From positions 54,238,362 through 54,302,361 of the forward strand of contig NC_090175.1 in NCBI RefSeq assembly GCF_024679245.1: a DNA stretch of 64,000 bases, read 5' to 3'. Each line of letters begins with the position of its first letter. Position 1 is the stretch's first letter. The notes under the pieces were generated by a model that saw nothing but the letters and a program-made list of their open reading frames with translations, had not been told where the DNA came from and searched no databases. Shown here one piece after another: positions 1 through 10,267 of this stretch. A program made the position numbers and the translations under genes. The stretch is from Pseudorasbora parva. Lineage: Eukaryota; Chordata; Actinopteri; Cypriniformes; Gobionidae.

Positions 1-212
1 ACTGTAAGATTATGAAATCTTCCGACACCTTGGATGAGGCCTATACAGGCACAGAGAGTTTAAGATATATTATAAGGGAGCATTGCATGATGAATATAAA
101 ATAAATGTATATAAAATATATAAATCAATATCACTTGCAATGCACTCTAGCCTGCTTTGCACAAGATACATGCATTACATTTTGGCATTAAGATAGTATA
201 ATAGCACCCAAC
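1..212. other. AT-rich intergenic DNA, nothing recognised
   Basis: No exon-like frame, RNA or repeat unit that I recognise. Confidence 0.5.
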
Positions 213-395
213 TGTAATTCATTACATTTATATAGCACTTTTCTAGACACCCAAAGCGCTTTACATATAGAAGGGGGATCTCCTCAGCCACCACCAATGT
301 GCAGCATCCACCTGGATGATGCGACGGCAGCCATATTGCGCCAGAACGCCCACCACAAACCAGCTGATTGGTGGAGAGGAGAATGACTATAAATC
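213..395 (-). mobile_element. Retroposon fragment with LINE-type 3' tail
   Basis: Read on the minus strand, the stretch ends in AAAGCGCTTTGGGTGTCTAG followed by a GCTATATAAATG-type tail, which is the 3' tail of a widespread teleost retroposon. A similar tail ends the SINE at 7.1-7.36 kb. The body (CACCAATCAGCTG..., TGGCTGCCGTCGC...) matches a dispersed repeat that I recognise from memory in cyprinids. The 74-residue frame on this strand is part of the repeat and not a gene. Confidence 0.6.
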
Positions 396-512
396 ATTCT
401 TATTGGCTGCTCATGTTGCAGTGTGTGCAATCCAGACCAAAACCACGGCCTCTTAACAAACTGAAAAATGCAACATTCATAGTAGCATTTATTTGAAACC
501 AGTATCAATGTT

Positions 513-1304
513 AGGGTGTGTTCACACTTGAATTTTGGTCCACATGGTTCAAATGAAATTTTGGTTAAAAAAATAAATAAAAAATGTTGGTCTACTTGGC
601 ATTTACATTAACATGGCATTTAAATGGTTAAACATTTCTTTGTCTTACATGGACCTGTTGATATAAAATCAAAATCAAACATAAAAAATACTTTTGAGAC
701 AAATCTTAAAGCTGTCCTATCTCAAGCATGGTTCAATTAATTACAACTTTTATGGATTCAAAATAAATCATACAAAATGTTAATAAATACCTCAGGCATA
801 ACTGCATTTACAAGTGTCTATTTTTTGTTTTAAATGACAGTCATTTTATTTATGCATATATTTCTAAAAGTGTAGAATATATAATACACTATATCCTGAT
901 TATAAATCGGACAATTCCACTGAAAAGCTGAATTAGTTGAAGGGACGCCTTGAAGGTCATGTTACTGAAGCCCATGACGTGCACATGATAAGGGGTTGTC
1001 TCAGAAATATAAAAGTATTACATTTTGTTGTCCTCTGGAGCAACACCACTATATTCTTAAGTGTTGCTGTCACACCTAGTACACACAAACATTTTCAAAA
1101 CAACAGTGAAAGAATTAACAAAGTTAGTGACCCCTTCGCAAACATAAGACACTACATATTAATATGTCTTTTTTTCTTCAAAAGTGGTTTTACAACAAAC
1201 AAAAAAAGGGTAAAATTTGCATCTTTTACTGCATATTTGTCAACATTTGCTCATTATCTGATTAGTCAGTTTTTATTATGTATATTTTGCGAACTTAACG
1301 AACA
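513..1304. other. Gene-free AT-rich stretch
   Basis: Low-complexity AT-rich sequence. It opens with GTGTTCACACTTG, a motif also found at the termini and inside the foldback element that follows, so its left edge may be an old arm end. The 137-residue frame at 937-1350 has no domain, signal peptide or gene context. Confidence 0.4.
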
Positions 1305-2185
1305 TACAAAAAACAATGCTGGGATAAATGCGCTTGCTGTATGTGCGTAGCTACTTGTACATATGATGGTATTTTGAGCAGCTGAGAACCCGTGAAGAGC
1401 TTATAAGATGCGTAAAGGAGTCAAAACAGGAAAGCAGGAATCCTTCCGTCACACACACACAAACACAGATCTGCTGCGAGGAGGCGTGGTTCTGACGCCT
1501 GCACCATGATGGGCAACATTGAGGTTATGATGCGAAAAAGACAGATGCGCTTGAGCGTTCTGTCCTTTTTAGGGTCGGGTCTTGTGCCCTCATGTCCTGT
1601 TTTTGGTTTTGTCCGTGTTCATTTGAACCGCACCAGAGTTCGTTTGAACGAATCCCATCTTTTCAGTGGTCTCGGTCCACTTGTCTGGTGTGAACCACGG
1701 TTCAGATGGCAGCGTTCACACTTATTCAAATGAACTGTACTTATGCTGTGTTCACACTTGTCATGTTTGGTTTTATCAACACCAACAAAAACTGTTCCGA
1801 TTGCTCTGTTAGTGCGATGTGAACGCTGCCTTCTGAACCCTGGTGTACACCAAACAAGTGGACTGAAACTCAGGTGAGTCTCGGTCCATTCCAAATGATC
1901 TCTGGAGCAGTCTGAATGAGATAGAAACACAACACGGACCAAAAACATGTAAACCAAGCAAAAACCTTCTCGTCATAGTCGCCATCACAGTTTGGTACAG
2001 GCGTCAGAACCACGACTCCTCGCAGCAGATCTGTGTTTGTGTGTGTGACGGAGGGATTCCTGTCACTGTTTTGACTCCTTTACACATTTTATAAGCTCTT
2101 CACGAGTTCTCAGCTGCTCAAAATACCATCATATGTACACGCATACAATGAGCACATTTAGCCAAGAACACAGCATTGTTTAGGA
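1305..2185. mobile_element. Large foldback (inverted-repeat) element
   Basis: The left arm (about 1305-1715) and right arm (about 1810-2185) are reverse complements over roughly 400 bp with scattered mismatches and small gaps. Anchors: AAACAATGCT near 1311-1320 against AGCATTGTTT near 2173-2182; CAGATCTGCTGCGAG (about 1467) against CTCGCAGCAGATCTG (about 2018); GGTCCACTTGT (about 1675) against ACAAGTGGAC (about 1853). The loop is about 95 bp. No transposase frame is present, so this is a non-autonomous foldback element or MITE. Confidence 0.75.
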
Positions 2186-2430
2186 AAGTTCCATTTCAAA
2201 ACGAGCAATATACCATAAAAGCCGTCGTAAAATATCAATCTGAACGCGAATATTTTTGTTAACTAACCAAGCGAAGTGAACTACAGGTGTGAACAGACCT
2301 TAACGCACAAGGGTTCATTTAATCCAATCAAACATGCCAAGTGTGCACACACACTTAATTTCCATATTTTCCCTAAAAATCCACTTCGAAAAATCATGAA
2401 ATAAGTAGGTAATGTGGGCTAATAGAGCCG

Positions 2431-2740
2431 GATCTCACGAAAATGCGTATAAATAGTACGAGTTTGCAATCTCGTGGAATGTATACGCCAAAATGAGTTT
2501 TGGCGTGCGTATGGTACGCGTTTTTTCGCATGCATATGATACGCACTTTATGGCGAATTATACATACGAACCCCCCACCCCACCACCCTAAACCTTCCCA
2601 AGAGCGTGTCATATGCACGCCATAAAGTGCGTATCACGCGAAAAACCGCGTACCAGGCATACGCACGCCAAAACTCATTTTAGCGTATCCATTCCACGAG
2701 ATTGCAAACTTGTACTATTTATACGCATGACCGTGAGATC
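2431..2740. mobile_element. Foldback element with about 120-bp arms
   Basis: The segment starts GATCTCACG and ends CGTGAGATC. The inner parts pair in order: TATAAATAGTACGAGTTTGC against GCAAACTTGTACTATTTATA, CGCCAAAATGAGTTTTGGCG against the matching right-arm block, and GATACGCACTTTATGGCG against CATAAAGTGCGTATC. The centre is a short C-rich spacer near 2570-2590. No coding frame of note. A diverged relative lies at 17,573-17,815. Confidence 0.8.
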
Positions 2741-2991
2741 GTGTTGGTTAATATCGGGTGGTAAATAATGCCGCAAACACCAGTAAATTGAGGAGTGCAA
2801 ACATTAGTAAATCCTCTTCTATGATTCATTTAAATACTCTCAACCTATAAATGTTGTTTCTGAAATGGAAACTCCTACAAATGCAATAAGGCAGCCGCAA
2901 AAATAACCCCATCCACGTCACACCTTTCTTTAGTAAATCCTAACAGTAATATATGCTTTGCGCTGGTGCAAACTTTTAGGAAATCTGGCCC

Positions 2992-3090
2992 TTAAATGGA
3001 TAGTACACCCCAAAAGGAAATTTGTGTCATCTTTAACTCACCCTCTTGTCGTTCCATAACCCGTATGACTTTTTTCCTTTTTGCATAAAA
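2992..3090. mobile_element. TTAA-type MITE fragment (TTAAAGGGATAGTTCACCC family)
   Basis: TTAAATGGATAGTACACCCC followed by an ACTCACCCTCTTGTCGTTCC-like block is a decayed 5' end of the family seen better at 27,137, 29,582 and 30,421. The other terminus is missing. Confidence 0.6.
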
Positions 3091-3216
3091 ATATTTTGAA
3101 GGTTTTTAATCCACCAGCTAACTACATTAGTTCATATCAACTAAGAATGTTATGTTTGTTAATGCATCGACTAATATTAAGAAATTAGACCTTTGTGTAA
3201 AGAGTTAGCTACCAAA

Positions 3217-3275
3217 TGACTCAACATTATTAATAAAATAAAATGACTCAACATTATTAATAAAATAAAATGACT
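3217..3275. repeat. 27-bp unit duplicated in tandem
   Basis: TGACTCAACATTATTAATAA plus seven further bases occurs twice back to back and is followed by the start of a third unit (TGACTCC). Confidence 0.8.
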
Positions 3276-4719
3276 CCAATAACCCTTAAAACAAAATGCA
3301 TCTGCGTATTTCAGAGGTTTTTGCATAGGCAAACACTTTAAAGTCAGCATCCTGGTGGAGATGACACGCATAACCAGTCACAAAACAACAGATGTAATCC
3401 ATTCTCTTAACGTGCCCACACACGGGATGCTCTTTTAACGATGCTAAATATCAGCTGGCGTGAGAAAATGGGAGAACCACATGCAGAACTTCTGCGCAGA
3501 CATTCTTTGGTGTATAAAACAGGAAAGATATCTTCACAGTGGAACATCTGTGACAGCCGGAAAGATGAAAAGAGCGAGCCTTGAAGCATCAAGTGTTTTT
3601 CACAGTCAAGCGTGCACATTGTTTTGCATGGCGGTTCCCTCAGCCAGAGTCCTAAATAGAGCAGCTTTTCATCATCGACAGACAGGCTGGCGGTCGCAGC
3701 AGCCGCGTGTCTCTACTGCCCTCTGGTGTAAGCGCATCCGCCGCGCCGCGTCCCTCCCTCACCTTGCCAGAACAGATCATTTTATCTCGGTGAGCAATCG
3801 GGTGTGTGGAAGAAGGGGAATTTATTATTATATCAAATCAATATGTAATTCCAGCCTAAGGGGGATTTTATTTGGGCTGGGGTGAATGTGAGATGGCTTT
3901 CTTTTGTCGGGAGATAAATGAGCTGTCTCTTGGTCACTCCTTCAAACCGGGCCTGGGGACAAATCCCTAAAGACGGCGGAGGGAAGATCTGCGCTTCGAT
4001 GGTTGTCCTGATTTAAGCTGCGTGCAGGATCACAGCAAACACTAGAAGAATTTAGTGCAACAGCTAAAAGTGCTTTGATTTTACAGGAGAAATGGCACTG
4101 AATCCAGTGAATGACACTGGGTTTTGTTTTAAAGGGAAAAGAACAGGCTATCACATTCCTTGTGTGCACAGTGGCCCCAAAACACATGGGGCCGGGTCAG
4201 CGGGGGAAAAAAACACACACATTTTTTTTGGTCAAAAGTGTGCTTGTGGTGCTCTCTTTCATTATAATAAATGACACTACCTGTAATGCCTTTCAGACTT
4301 TAAAAGTATTTTGCGGTCACTGTCTAGGCTACATAGAGATTATAGGTAGTTTATAGTTTATAGGCATGCAGATAGAAGTCAGGGCAATTTTAACATTATA
4401 TTTAAATATAATGGGGGGGGGGGGGTCAATGATACCTGGAAACAGAAAGCAACCGCCATCTCCCATGAATCATTGCAAACAAGGTAAGTTTACACAATCC
4501 CAAACTTAGCTAAATAGACATTTTTTTATTAATAATAAACAACATATTATATGCATTTCAAGAAAAGTTACAAGAAAATACCCCCACACCTTTTTTACAG
4601 ATTTTTTTTGAATTGCTAAAATATTATTTCGATAAAATACTTTCACCTCCAACTCAAAAACAAATTCACTGTGTAATCTTAAAAAATACAATTATGTAAA
4701 ATAAATATTAAAATATTAG
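3276..4719. other. Gene-free intergenic DNA
   Basis: Somewhat more GC-rich around 3400-4200 than its surroundings, with several short frames in both directions but no splice-flanked conserved frame. A run of 13 G lies at 4413-4425. This part looks largely unique and could hold conserved non-coding sequence, which I cannot test. Confidence 0.4.
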
Positions 4720-5045
<326 letters not shown>

Positions 5046-5334
5046 AACAATAAATACATTTTTTTACATTAATCTTAAACTATTTCTTTGTGTAGTCTTA
5101 AAAGAGAATGTTGTCTTAAAAATAATAATAAAATAAAACTGAATATTGCTTTTGCTATAGAAATGTAAACTTTATACTGTCGTTTACAATGCTTCACAAA
5201 ACTGATTCAGTGATTGGCAAGAATAATTCTGCGAGTTGCTGGACTACTTTATGGTGATTTCCATAATGTTTTGATTTTCATAATTCCTCCATTCCCTGTA
5301 GTTGCACGGACAAGAGCGAGTGCTTTTGTGTTCT

Positions 5335-5425
5335 AGAAAGGAGTCATACAGGCTTGAGACAATATGAGGTTGAAACAGCAGAATTGTCTATTTTTGAGGG
5401 GTGAACTATTGCTTGAAGGACAATG
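5335..5425. mobile_element. TTAA-MITE fragment, minus orientation
   Basis: GTCATACAGG...ATGAGG...GGGGTGAACTATTGC is the reverse complement of the TAGTTCACCC...CATGTCGTTCC...CCTGTATGAC core of the TTAAAGGGATAGTTCACCC family. Confidence 0.5.
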
Positions 5426-6161
5426 AATAAGTGAGTAAAATGAGCCTGCAAAAGTCAGAGAGTCCCTTGTGTCTCTCGAAGGGCCATAAATTGCAAGCAC
5501 AGTTAAATAGACTCTCCGATTTGAAGACACGGCTGCTTCTCAATTACATTCACCCAGTGAAGGGTAACAAAAAATGTTGTCGATGCAGAGGAGATGGTAT
5601 AGCAGCACTGAGGTGACGCAGAAGGGAAAAGGCGTCATCCGTCTTGCGGCTGCCAGAGAGGAAGACACATCCTGTCGCTCTGAAGGGGGTAGATGGGGAG
5701 ACAGATGTGATTATTGCACTGAAAGAGAGCGTCTTGTGCTCTCCAACAAATGAGCGCAAACTGAGGCGCTGCCAGAATTCCTAATGCTCTTTTAAAGTGA
5801 AGCCCAGCGCAGACAAATTTATTCGACGCTGTCGATGCATTTAATGTGTGTTTGTTTGCATTGAGATGCTCAAACTGATCCAAGCGTCTGAACTGACATC
5901 AATCTTAGCTGACAGTTTCCACACAAAGTTAATGAAAGGCATTCTAATGAGGTTCATTATTCAGTTTTTTTCTGTATTTAAAATATGCACACACACAAAT
6001 AAGTACAACCATCTTGAAAGTTTAAGTAATTTCAACTTCAATTAAAAAATTATTACATTAGTTTTTTTAATCTTGTATAACTTATGATTTTACATTGCTT
6101 TAACTCTGAAATAAGTTAAGCAATTTTCATCTTTTTTATTTGTTGTCATAATGTATTGATC
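5426..6161. other. Gene-free intergenic DNA
   Basis: Overlapping short frames on both strands at 5430-5880, none with splice signals or a recognisable family. Nothing else seen. Confidence 0.4.
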
Positions 6162-6290
6162 ATAAGAACACAACAACCTCAAATGCCTTACAGTTGCAAA
6201 GCATTATTATCAACCACACTTATATGATCAGTCGGGGTTTGATAATAATGCAATGCAACTGTAAGGCATTTGAGGTTGTTGTGTTCTTAT
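6162..6290. repeat. Near-perfect hairpin with 52-bp arms
   Basis: Positions 6162-6213 and 6239-6290 are reverse complements over 52 bp, with two adjacent mismatches (AA at 6199-6200 against the right arm). The loop is 25 bp. Arm sequence includes ATAAGAACACAACAACCTC. No target-site duplication is apparent at the edges, and no second copy was noticed in the window. It could be a recent template-switch palindrome, the remnant of a foldback MITE, or a precursor of small RNA. Confidence 0.9.
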
Positions 6291-6782
6291 TGGACCATCG
6301 CCATGTCGTGCATTGCTCTTTCAATGTAAATTCATGGTATTTTTTTCACCCACTGCATGCAAATGCATTGTCAAAATTCCAGATTATTTGCTTGCATCTA
6401 AATAATTAATAATGTCATGTATTTTTGCAGTACAAAGCCTGTAGCTTTTGACAGATGCCTTTGCCGTAAACACCACTGACCTTCAGTTCTCCAGGTGATA
6501 TTGCCAGAGACGTTGCAGAATCTTGCATCATATTCGCAGTAGAAAGGCAGACCAAATTGCAAAGTTGCTCTTCCTCAGGATTTCTGCCGAGAAATCCCAT
6601 TTTAAACGAGAGAATCATTTCACAGAGTAATTGATTAAAATGATATGAGAGTTGCATTAGGAAAAGATTAACATTGCAAATCCTAGTGAGCTTCCTATGT
6701 AGGCAGCATTTTAAGGCATCTTGACGATCCAATCTGCAGAATGCATGTGAATGTGCATATGTGAAGATATACATCTAGAAAA

Positions 6783-6905
6783 AACATGAGAGAAGCATTG
6801 ATTATAAATAATGAATGACTTTTGAATGCAGCCTCTGGTGTTTTGTAAAATTAAACAGATTGGTGGTGCTCTACATTGTTTTATTGTAATGTAATTAAAA
6901 ATTCC
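6783..6905. repeat. Dispersed repeat, copy A of a family also at 9.2-9.7 kb
   Basis: ACATGAGAGAAGCATTGATTATAAATAATG and CTCTGGTGTTTTGTAAAAT are shared, in order, with the repeat at 9440-9540. Confidence 0.6.
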
Positions 6906-7063
6906 CATAAATTCCTGTTAGGAATATTTCCAAAATTGCAGCTAAAAAAGGTTTCTGGAAATGTTCACCCCTTTGTAACCCTAGTACCGGTTCATTTTAA
7001 TGGAAAGGATTAATGAATGATTTATGGGGGGAAACAGTCGTTAAAAAGGGGTGTCTTAGTCTC

Positions 7064-7745
7064 TTAAAGCTCCACTGTGTGATATTTTCCCCATCTAGCG
7101 GTGTAAAGGTGGCTCAGTGGTTCATGTAGGTTGTCTACAAACCAGAAGGTTGGTGGTTCAATCCCCGGTTCCACCTGACCAAGTGTCGAAGTGTCCTTGA
7201 GCAAGACACCTAACCCCAGCTGCTCCCGACGAGCTGGATGTCGCCTTACATGGCTGACATCGCTGTCGGTGTATGAATGGGTGAATGTGAGGCAAAAATG
7301 TAAAGCGCTTTGGATAAAAGCGCTATATAAATGCAGTCCATTTAAATGCAGTCCATTTAAAGGTATATGGCCATCCAGTGAATAATAGTTTCTGTTCCTC
7401 TCAATTCTGATTTCGTTTTTACTCCTACGGTGGCTGATTTAGTCCAAGATTAACATGGCTTCCAGTTCGACCTCGTTCATGACTGCCATCGAGTGTTAAA
7501 ACGCGAAAAGCGAAGCTTGGAAATTTGGGTATGTCCCTCTTTGGCTAATGTACTTTCAAGATGGAGGGGCAACATGGCAACCGGCATTCAAACCCCTCAC
7601 CCGTAGGTATTTTCAATGGCATATTATAAACTTATGAAAATACTTGAAAGAAGTAAATATACATTACTGAGCATATATATTTTTGAAAGAACTAAGTGTT
7701 TTTAGCTAAGAATAAACTAAAATAAGTTACACAGTGTAGCTTTAA
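7064..7745. mobile_element. TTAA-flanked MITE, interrupted by a SINE
   Basis: Flanked by TTAA at 7064-7067 and 7742-7745. The termini are inverted repeats: AGCTCCACTGTGTGATA and the right end ACACAGTGTAGCT. A second, uninterrupted copy of the same element is at 31,514-31,948. The TTAA duplication suggests piggyBac-type mobilisation. The short coding-like frame in both copies (about 7500-7600) is repeat sequence. Confidence 0.85.
7104..7364 (+). mobile_element. tRNA-derived SINE
   Basis: An RNA polymerase III box A match TGGCTCAGTGG (7110-7120) and a perfect box B GGTTCAATCC (7155-7164) sit at the 5' end. A teleost LINE-type tail follows (AAAGCGCTTTGG, GCGCTATATAAATGCAGTCC), with the 15-bp terminal unit repeated twice. 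A 7-bp target-site duplication TAAAGGT occurs at 7104-7110 and 7358-7364. Removing 7104-7357 restores the uninterrupted sequence of the copy at 31.5 kb. It resembles the V-SINE class. Confidence 0.9.
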
Positions 7746-8367
7746 TGAGTCATGGGTGTGTTTTGGACGTTACGTGCAATAAACCAATCAGAGTCTCCTC
7801 TCCATGAGGATTCACTATAGATGATTGAATATGGACACCCTCAACCTGATGAGTCAGTTTAAATACACATCTGTGTATTGCCACGATTAGTTAAATAATT
7901 TGCCAATTTCATTTGTCATTACTGCAAAGTACAGTAGGTCCTTCTGATGCATGCAATGACTATCCTTTCTATCTTTATGCACACAATAATAATCTTTTAC
8001 TTTGTAATCCTTTTATTTTTAATATTTAACAATATTTGTCTGCTGCTGCGCGTCCCTGTGTGTGTAATAAGCAGAGTTTGTGTTAAGTACCCGCCTATAG
8101 GCGCATATTACTAACACACACTTTAAATAACACACAAAAAATCCACTATTGACTTTAGAGCAGGTTTTTGTTGGTCAATGGCACAGTCATTTTAAGTTTC
8201 TCATAAAACCCGTAACAATACTCCTGAACAGCATGGGTGAACAGATGCCGCGAGTGTATTTGATATTAAACAACGTGGAGCTGAACGTGAAAATGAGAAC
8301 TGCGTCAGGCTGAAACTAGCAAAAAAAACACTCGGCTTCGCTGTGCGCCGGGTGTATGTTAGGACTC

Positions 8368-9227
8368 TTATTCTCTAGGTTCTCACTTTATTTTGACTGT
8401 TTATAATGGACAGCAATTCAGTTTAAGCAAATATTATTATGCCTGTATTTTCAGACGGATTCAAGAGTCACTTCATCCGGGGGGCACATTTCCAATCACG
8501 CTTTAATTCAGCAGTCGTCGGCCCCGATTGACCACTTTAATTGGCTCCAGTGTGCCACCAGATCAATCACAGAGCCCATTTTAGATGTACTAAAATCAGA
8601 ACACACCTAATCACCTGGCACAAATTATTAAGCAGACGGCAGAAGCGTTTGATAGAAATTCTAAGTGAGACTTCAATGGACATAAAGACGCAATGACTCC
8701 GGTGAAAAGACACGGTAAAGCCATTTAACTTTTGTGGTGGAGACACTGTCAAGATGAAAGCACTTACATGAAGAGATTCATTCGGACGGTCCTCATTATT
8801 CTCTCGGTCAAATGAATAAAACATCTAAAGTGGAAATTAGTGGGAGAACTTTTGAGGTGATTTGTTCATGATCAAATCTAGCATGCAACCTCTAATTCTC
8901 AACTTTTTTGGCCCACGAATCTGGACTTATGTGTCATAATTATGCATATCAAAGTTTGACTTCTAAAGTTGAAAGTTTACATTTTACCTCCAGCTTGGAA
9001 ATGCATGTGCTAATAAACAGTATTTTCAGTGTCTGCATTAAGTCAATATTTTAGGTCCAAGAGCAGGATATATTTAGGTTTCGGTTATGGCTATGAAAAT
9101 TATACTTTCATTTATAAACTGGAATATCATAAAGTCTTGACTCCAAGGCTGAACATCTGCTCCAGGCTGAGGAGGATATGTAACATTTTTAATGGTTTGA
9201 TCTTTTGCACCTGAATTCAGAAATTAA
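8368..9227. other. Gene-free intergenic DNA
   Basis: No recognised gene or repeat. The segment around 8440-8830 has mixed composition and may be unique sequence. Confidence 0.4.
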
Positions 9228-9740
9228 TGCCACGTCTGATTTTGATGTTAAGGATGAAAAATGCTATGGTCTCTGAAGTGTCTCATAATCAATCACATTC
9301 AGACAAGTTTAAATATGAGGAAACATGTTTAAGAACTTTTTTTTGCATGCATGCATGTTGCATAATTTCCATTTTTCAGTGAACTATTCTTGTAAAATGC
9401 ACACATGTTGTGCAACACGTTTAGGGGGCATTTACCTGGCATCAAACATGAGAGAATGATTGATTATGAACAATTAATGACGTTTGATTGCAACCTTTGG
9501 TGTTTTGTAAAATCTAACCAGACTGATGCTGATGAGATCTGGAACTCTAGAAGAAAGACTTGTAAAAATCATGTGATGTCTGATCTGATGTTAATGAAGA
9601 CAAATGCTGTCAGCTCTGAAGTGTGTCGTGATCAATCACATTCAGACGAGTCTAAATATGAGGAAGTATGTTTGAGAGCAGTTTTTTTTTTTTCCAATTT
9701 CCATTTTTGGGTGAAGGTTTAAAATGCACACATTGTTTAG
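9228..9740. repeat. Diverged direct duplication of a repeat of about 175 bp
   Basis: A block at about 9235-9410 and one at about 9580-9740 share, in order, a GTCTGATnTGATGTTAA-type start, CTCTGAAGTGTGTC-type, ATCAATCACATTCAGAC, AATATGAGGAA and AAAATGCACACAT, offset by about 346 bp. The part between them (9440-9540) matches copy A at 6783. Confidence 0.75.
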
Positions 9741-9868
9741 TCATATTGTGCAATCCACTGAAAGGTTTAAGAATACAAAAAAATACAAAGTTTATAGCAT
9801 GTGAGTGTGTATAGTTATGTATTAACACACAAACGAGATATATTAAGGAAATATATGTTATATTTATA

Positions 9869-10265
9869 CACTGTAAAAAAATTGTGGTGTTTTTTGTTGG
9901 TTTAACTTAAAAAAGTAAGTAACCTGGTTGCCTTAAAATTTTGAGTTTATTGAAATTAAAAATTTGAGTTGATACAATGAAGGAAATTAGTTTAATAAAT
10001 AGAAACTCAAAATATTTTTGTATCTTAACCACATTAAAAATGTGATAAATCATGAAAATAGCACAATTTGGCTTGTTTCACTGCATTATCAGAAATAACA
10101 CATACATTATCACCCAATACACTTACAAAATCTTTTAATAATATTTTAATAAAGGTTGTCGAATCTCAAAAAATGTTCATTGTATTAACTCAAAATTTTA
10201 ATTTCAGTGAACTCAAAATTTTAAGGCAACCAGGTTACTTTTTTTCTAAATAATTTTTTACAGTG
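9869..10265 (+). mobile_element. CACTGTAAAAA MITE, copy 1
   Basis: Termini CACTGTAAAAAA and TTTTTTACAGTG are inverted repeats flanked by TA on both sides. Interior markers are AAGTAACCTGGTTGCC and its mirror GGCAACCAGGTTACTT. The element is 397 bp. Copies 2 and 3 at 19,327 and 57,015 are in the opposite orientation. A 61-residue frame at 10,068-10,253 recurs in copy 2 only because the copies are related. Confidence 0.9.
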
Positions 10266-10267
10266 TA

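Larger units (their letters stand above)
6996..8367. mobile_element. Outer element of a three-level nest (family also at 16,438)
   Basis: Outside 7064-7745 the sequence matches the element at 16,438-17,063. Shared blocks include AGTCTCTTAA upstream of the insertion and TGAGTCATGGGTGTG, CGTGCAATAAA, CAGAGTCTC, TTGACTTTAGAGCAGG, TTTTTGTTGGTCAATGG and GTGTATG downstream. It is interrupted at its TTAA by the MITE at 7064-7745. The left part before about 7030 is badly decayed. No transposase is present. Confidence 0.7.

Noticed and set aside
937..1350. 137-residue frame
   Set aside because: No signal peptide, domain or splice context; its 3' end runs into the foldback element.
7104..7180. tRNA gene from box A and box B matches
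   Set aside because: The boxes belong to a SINE with target-site duplication and LINE-type tail; no cloverleaf with an acceptor stem.
10068..10253. 60-residue frame shared by 10,068 (+) and 19,251 (-)
   Set aside because: It lies inside copies 1 and 2 of the same MITE and is damaged in copy 3; similarity reflects element ancestry and not selection on protein.
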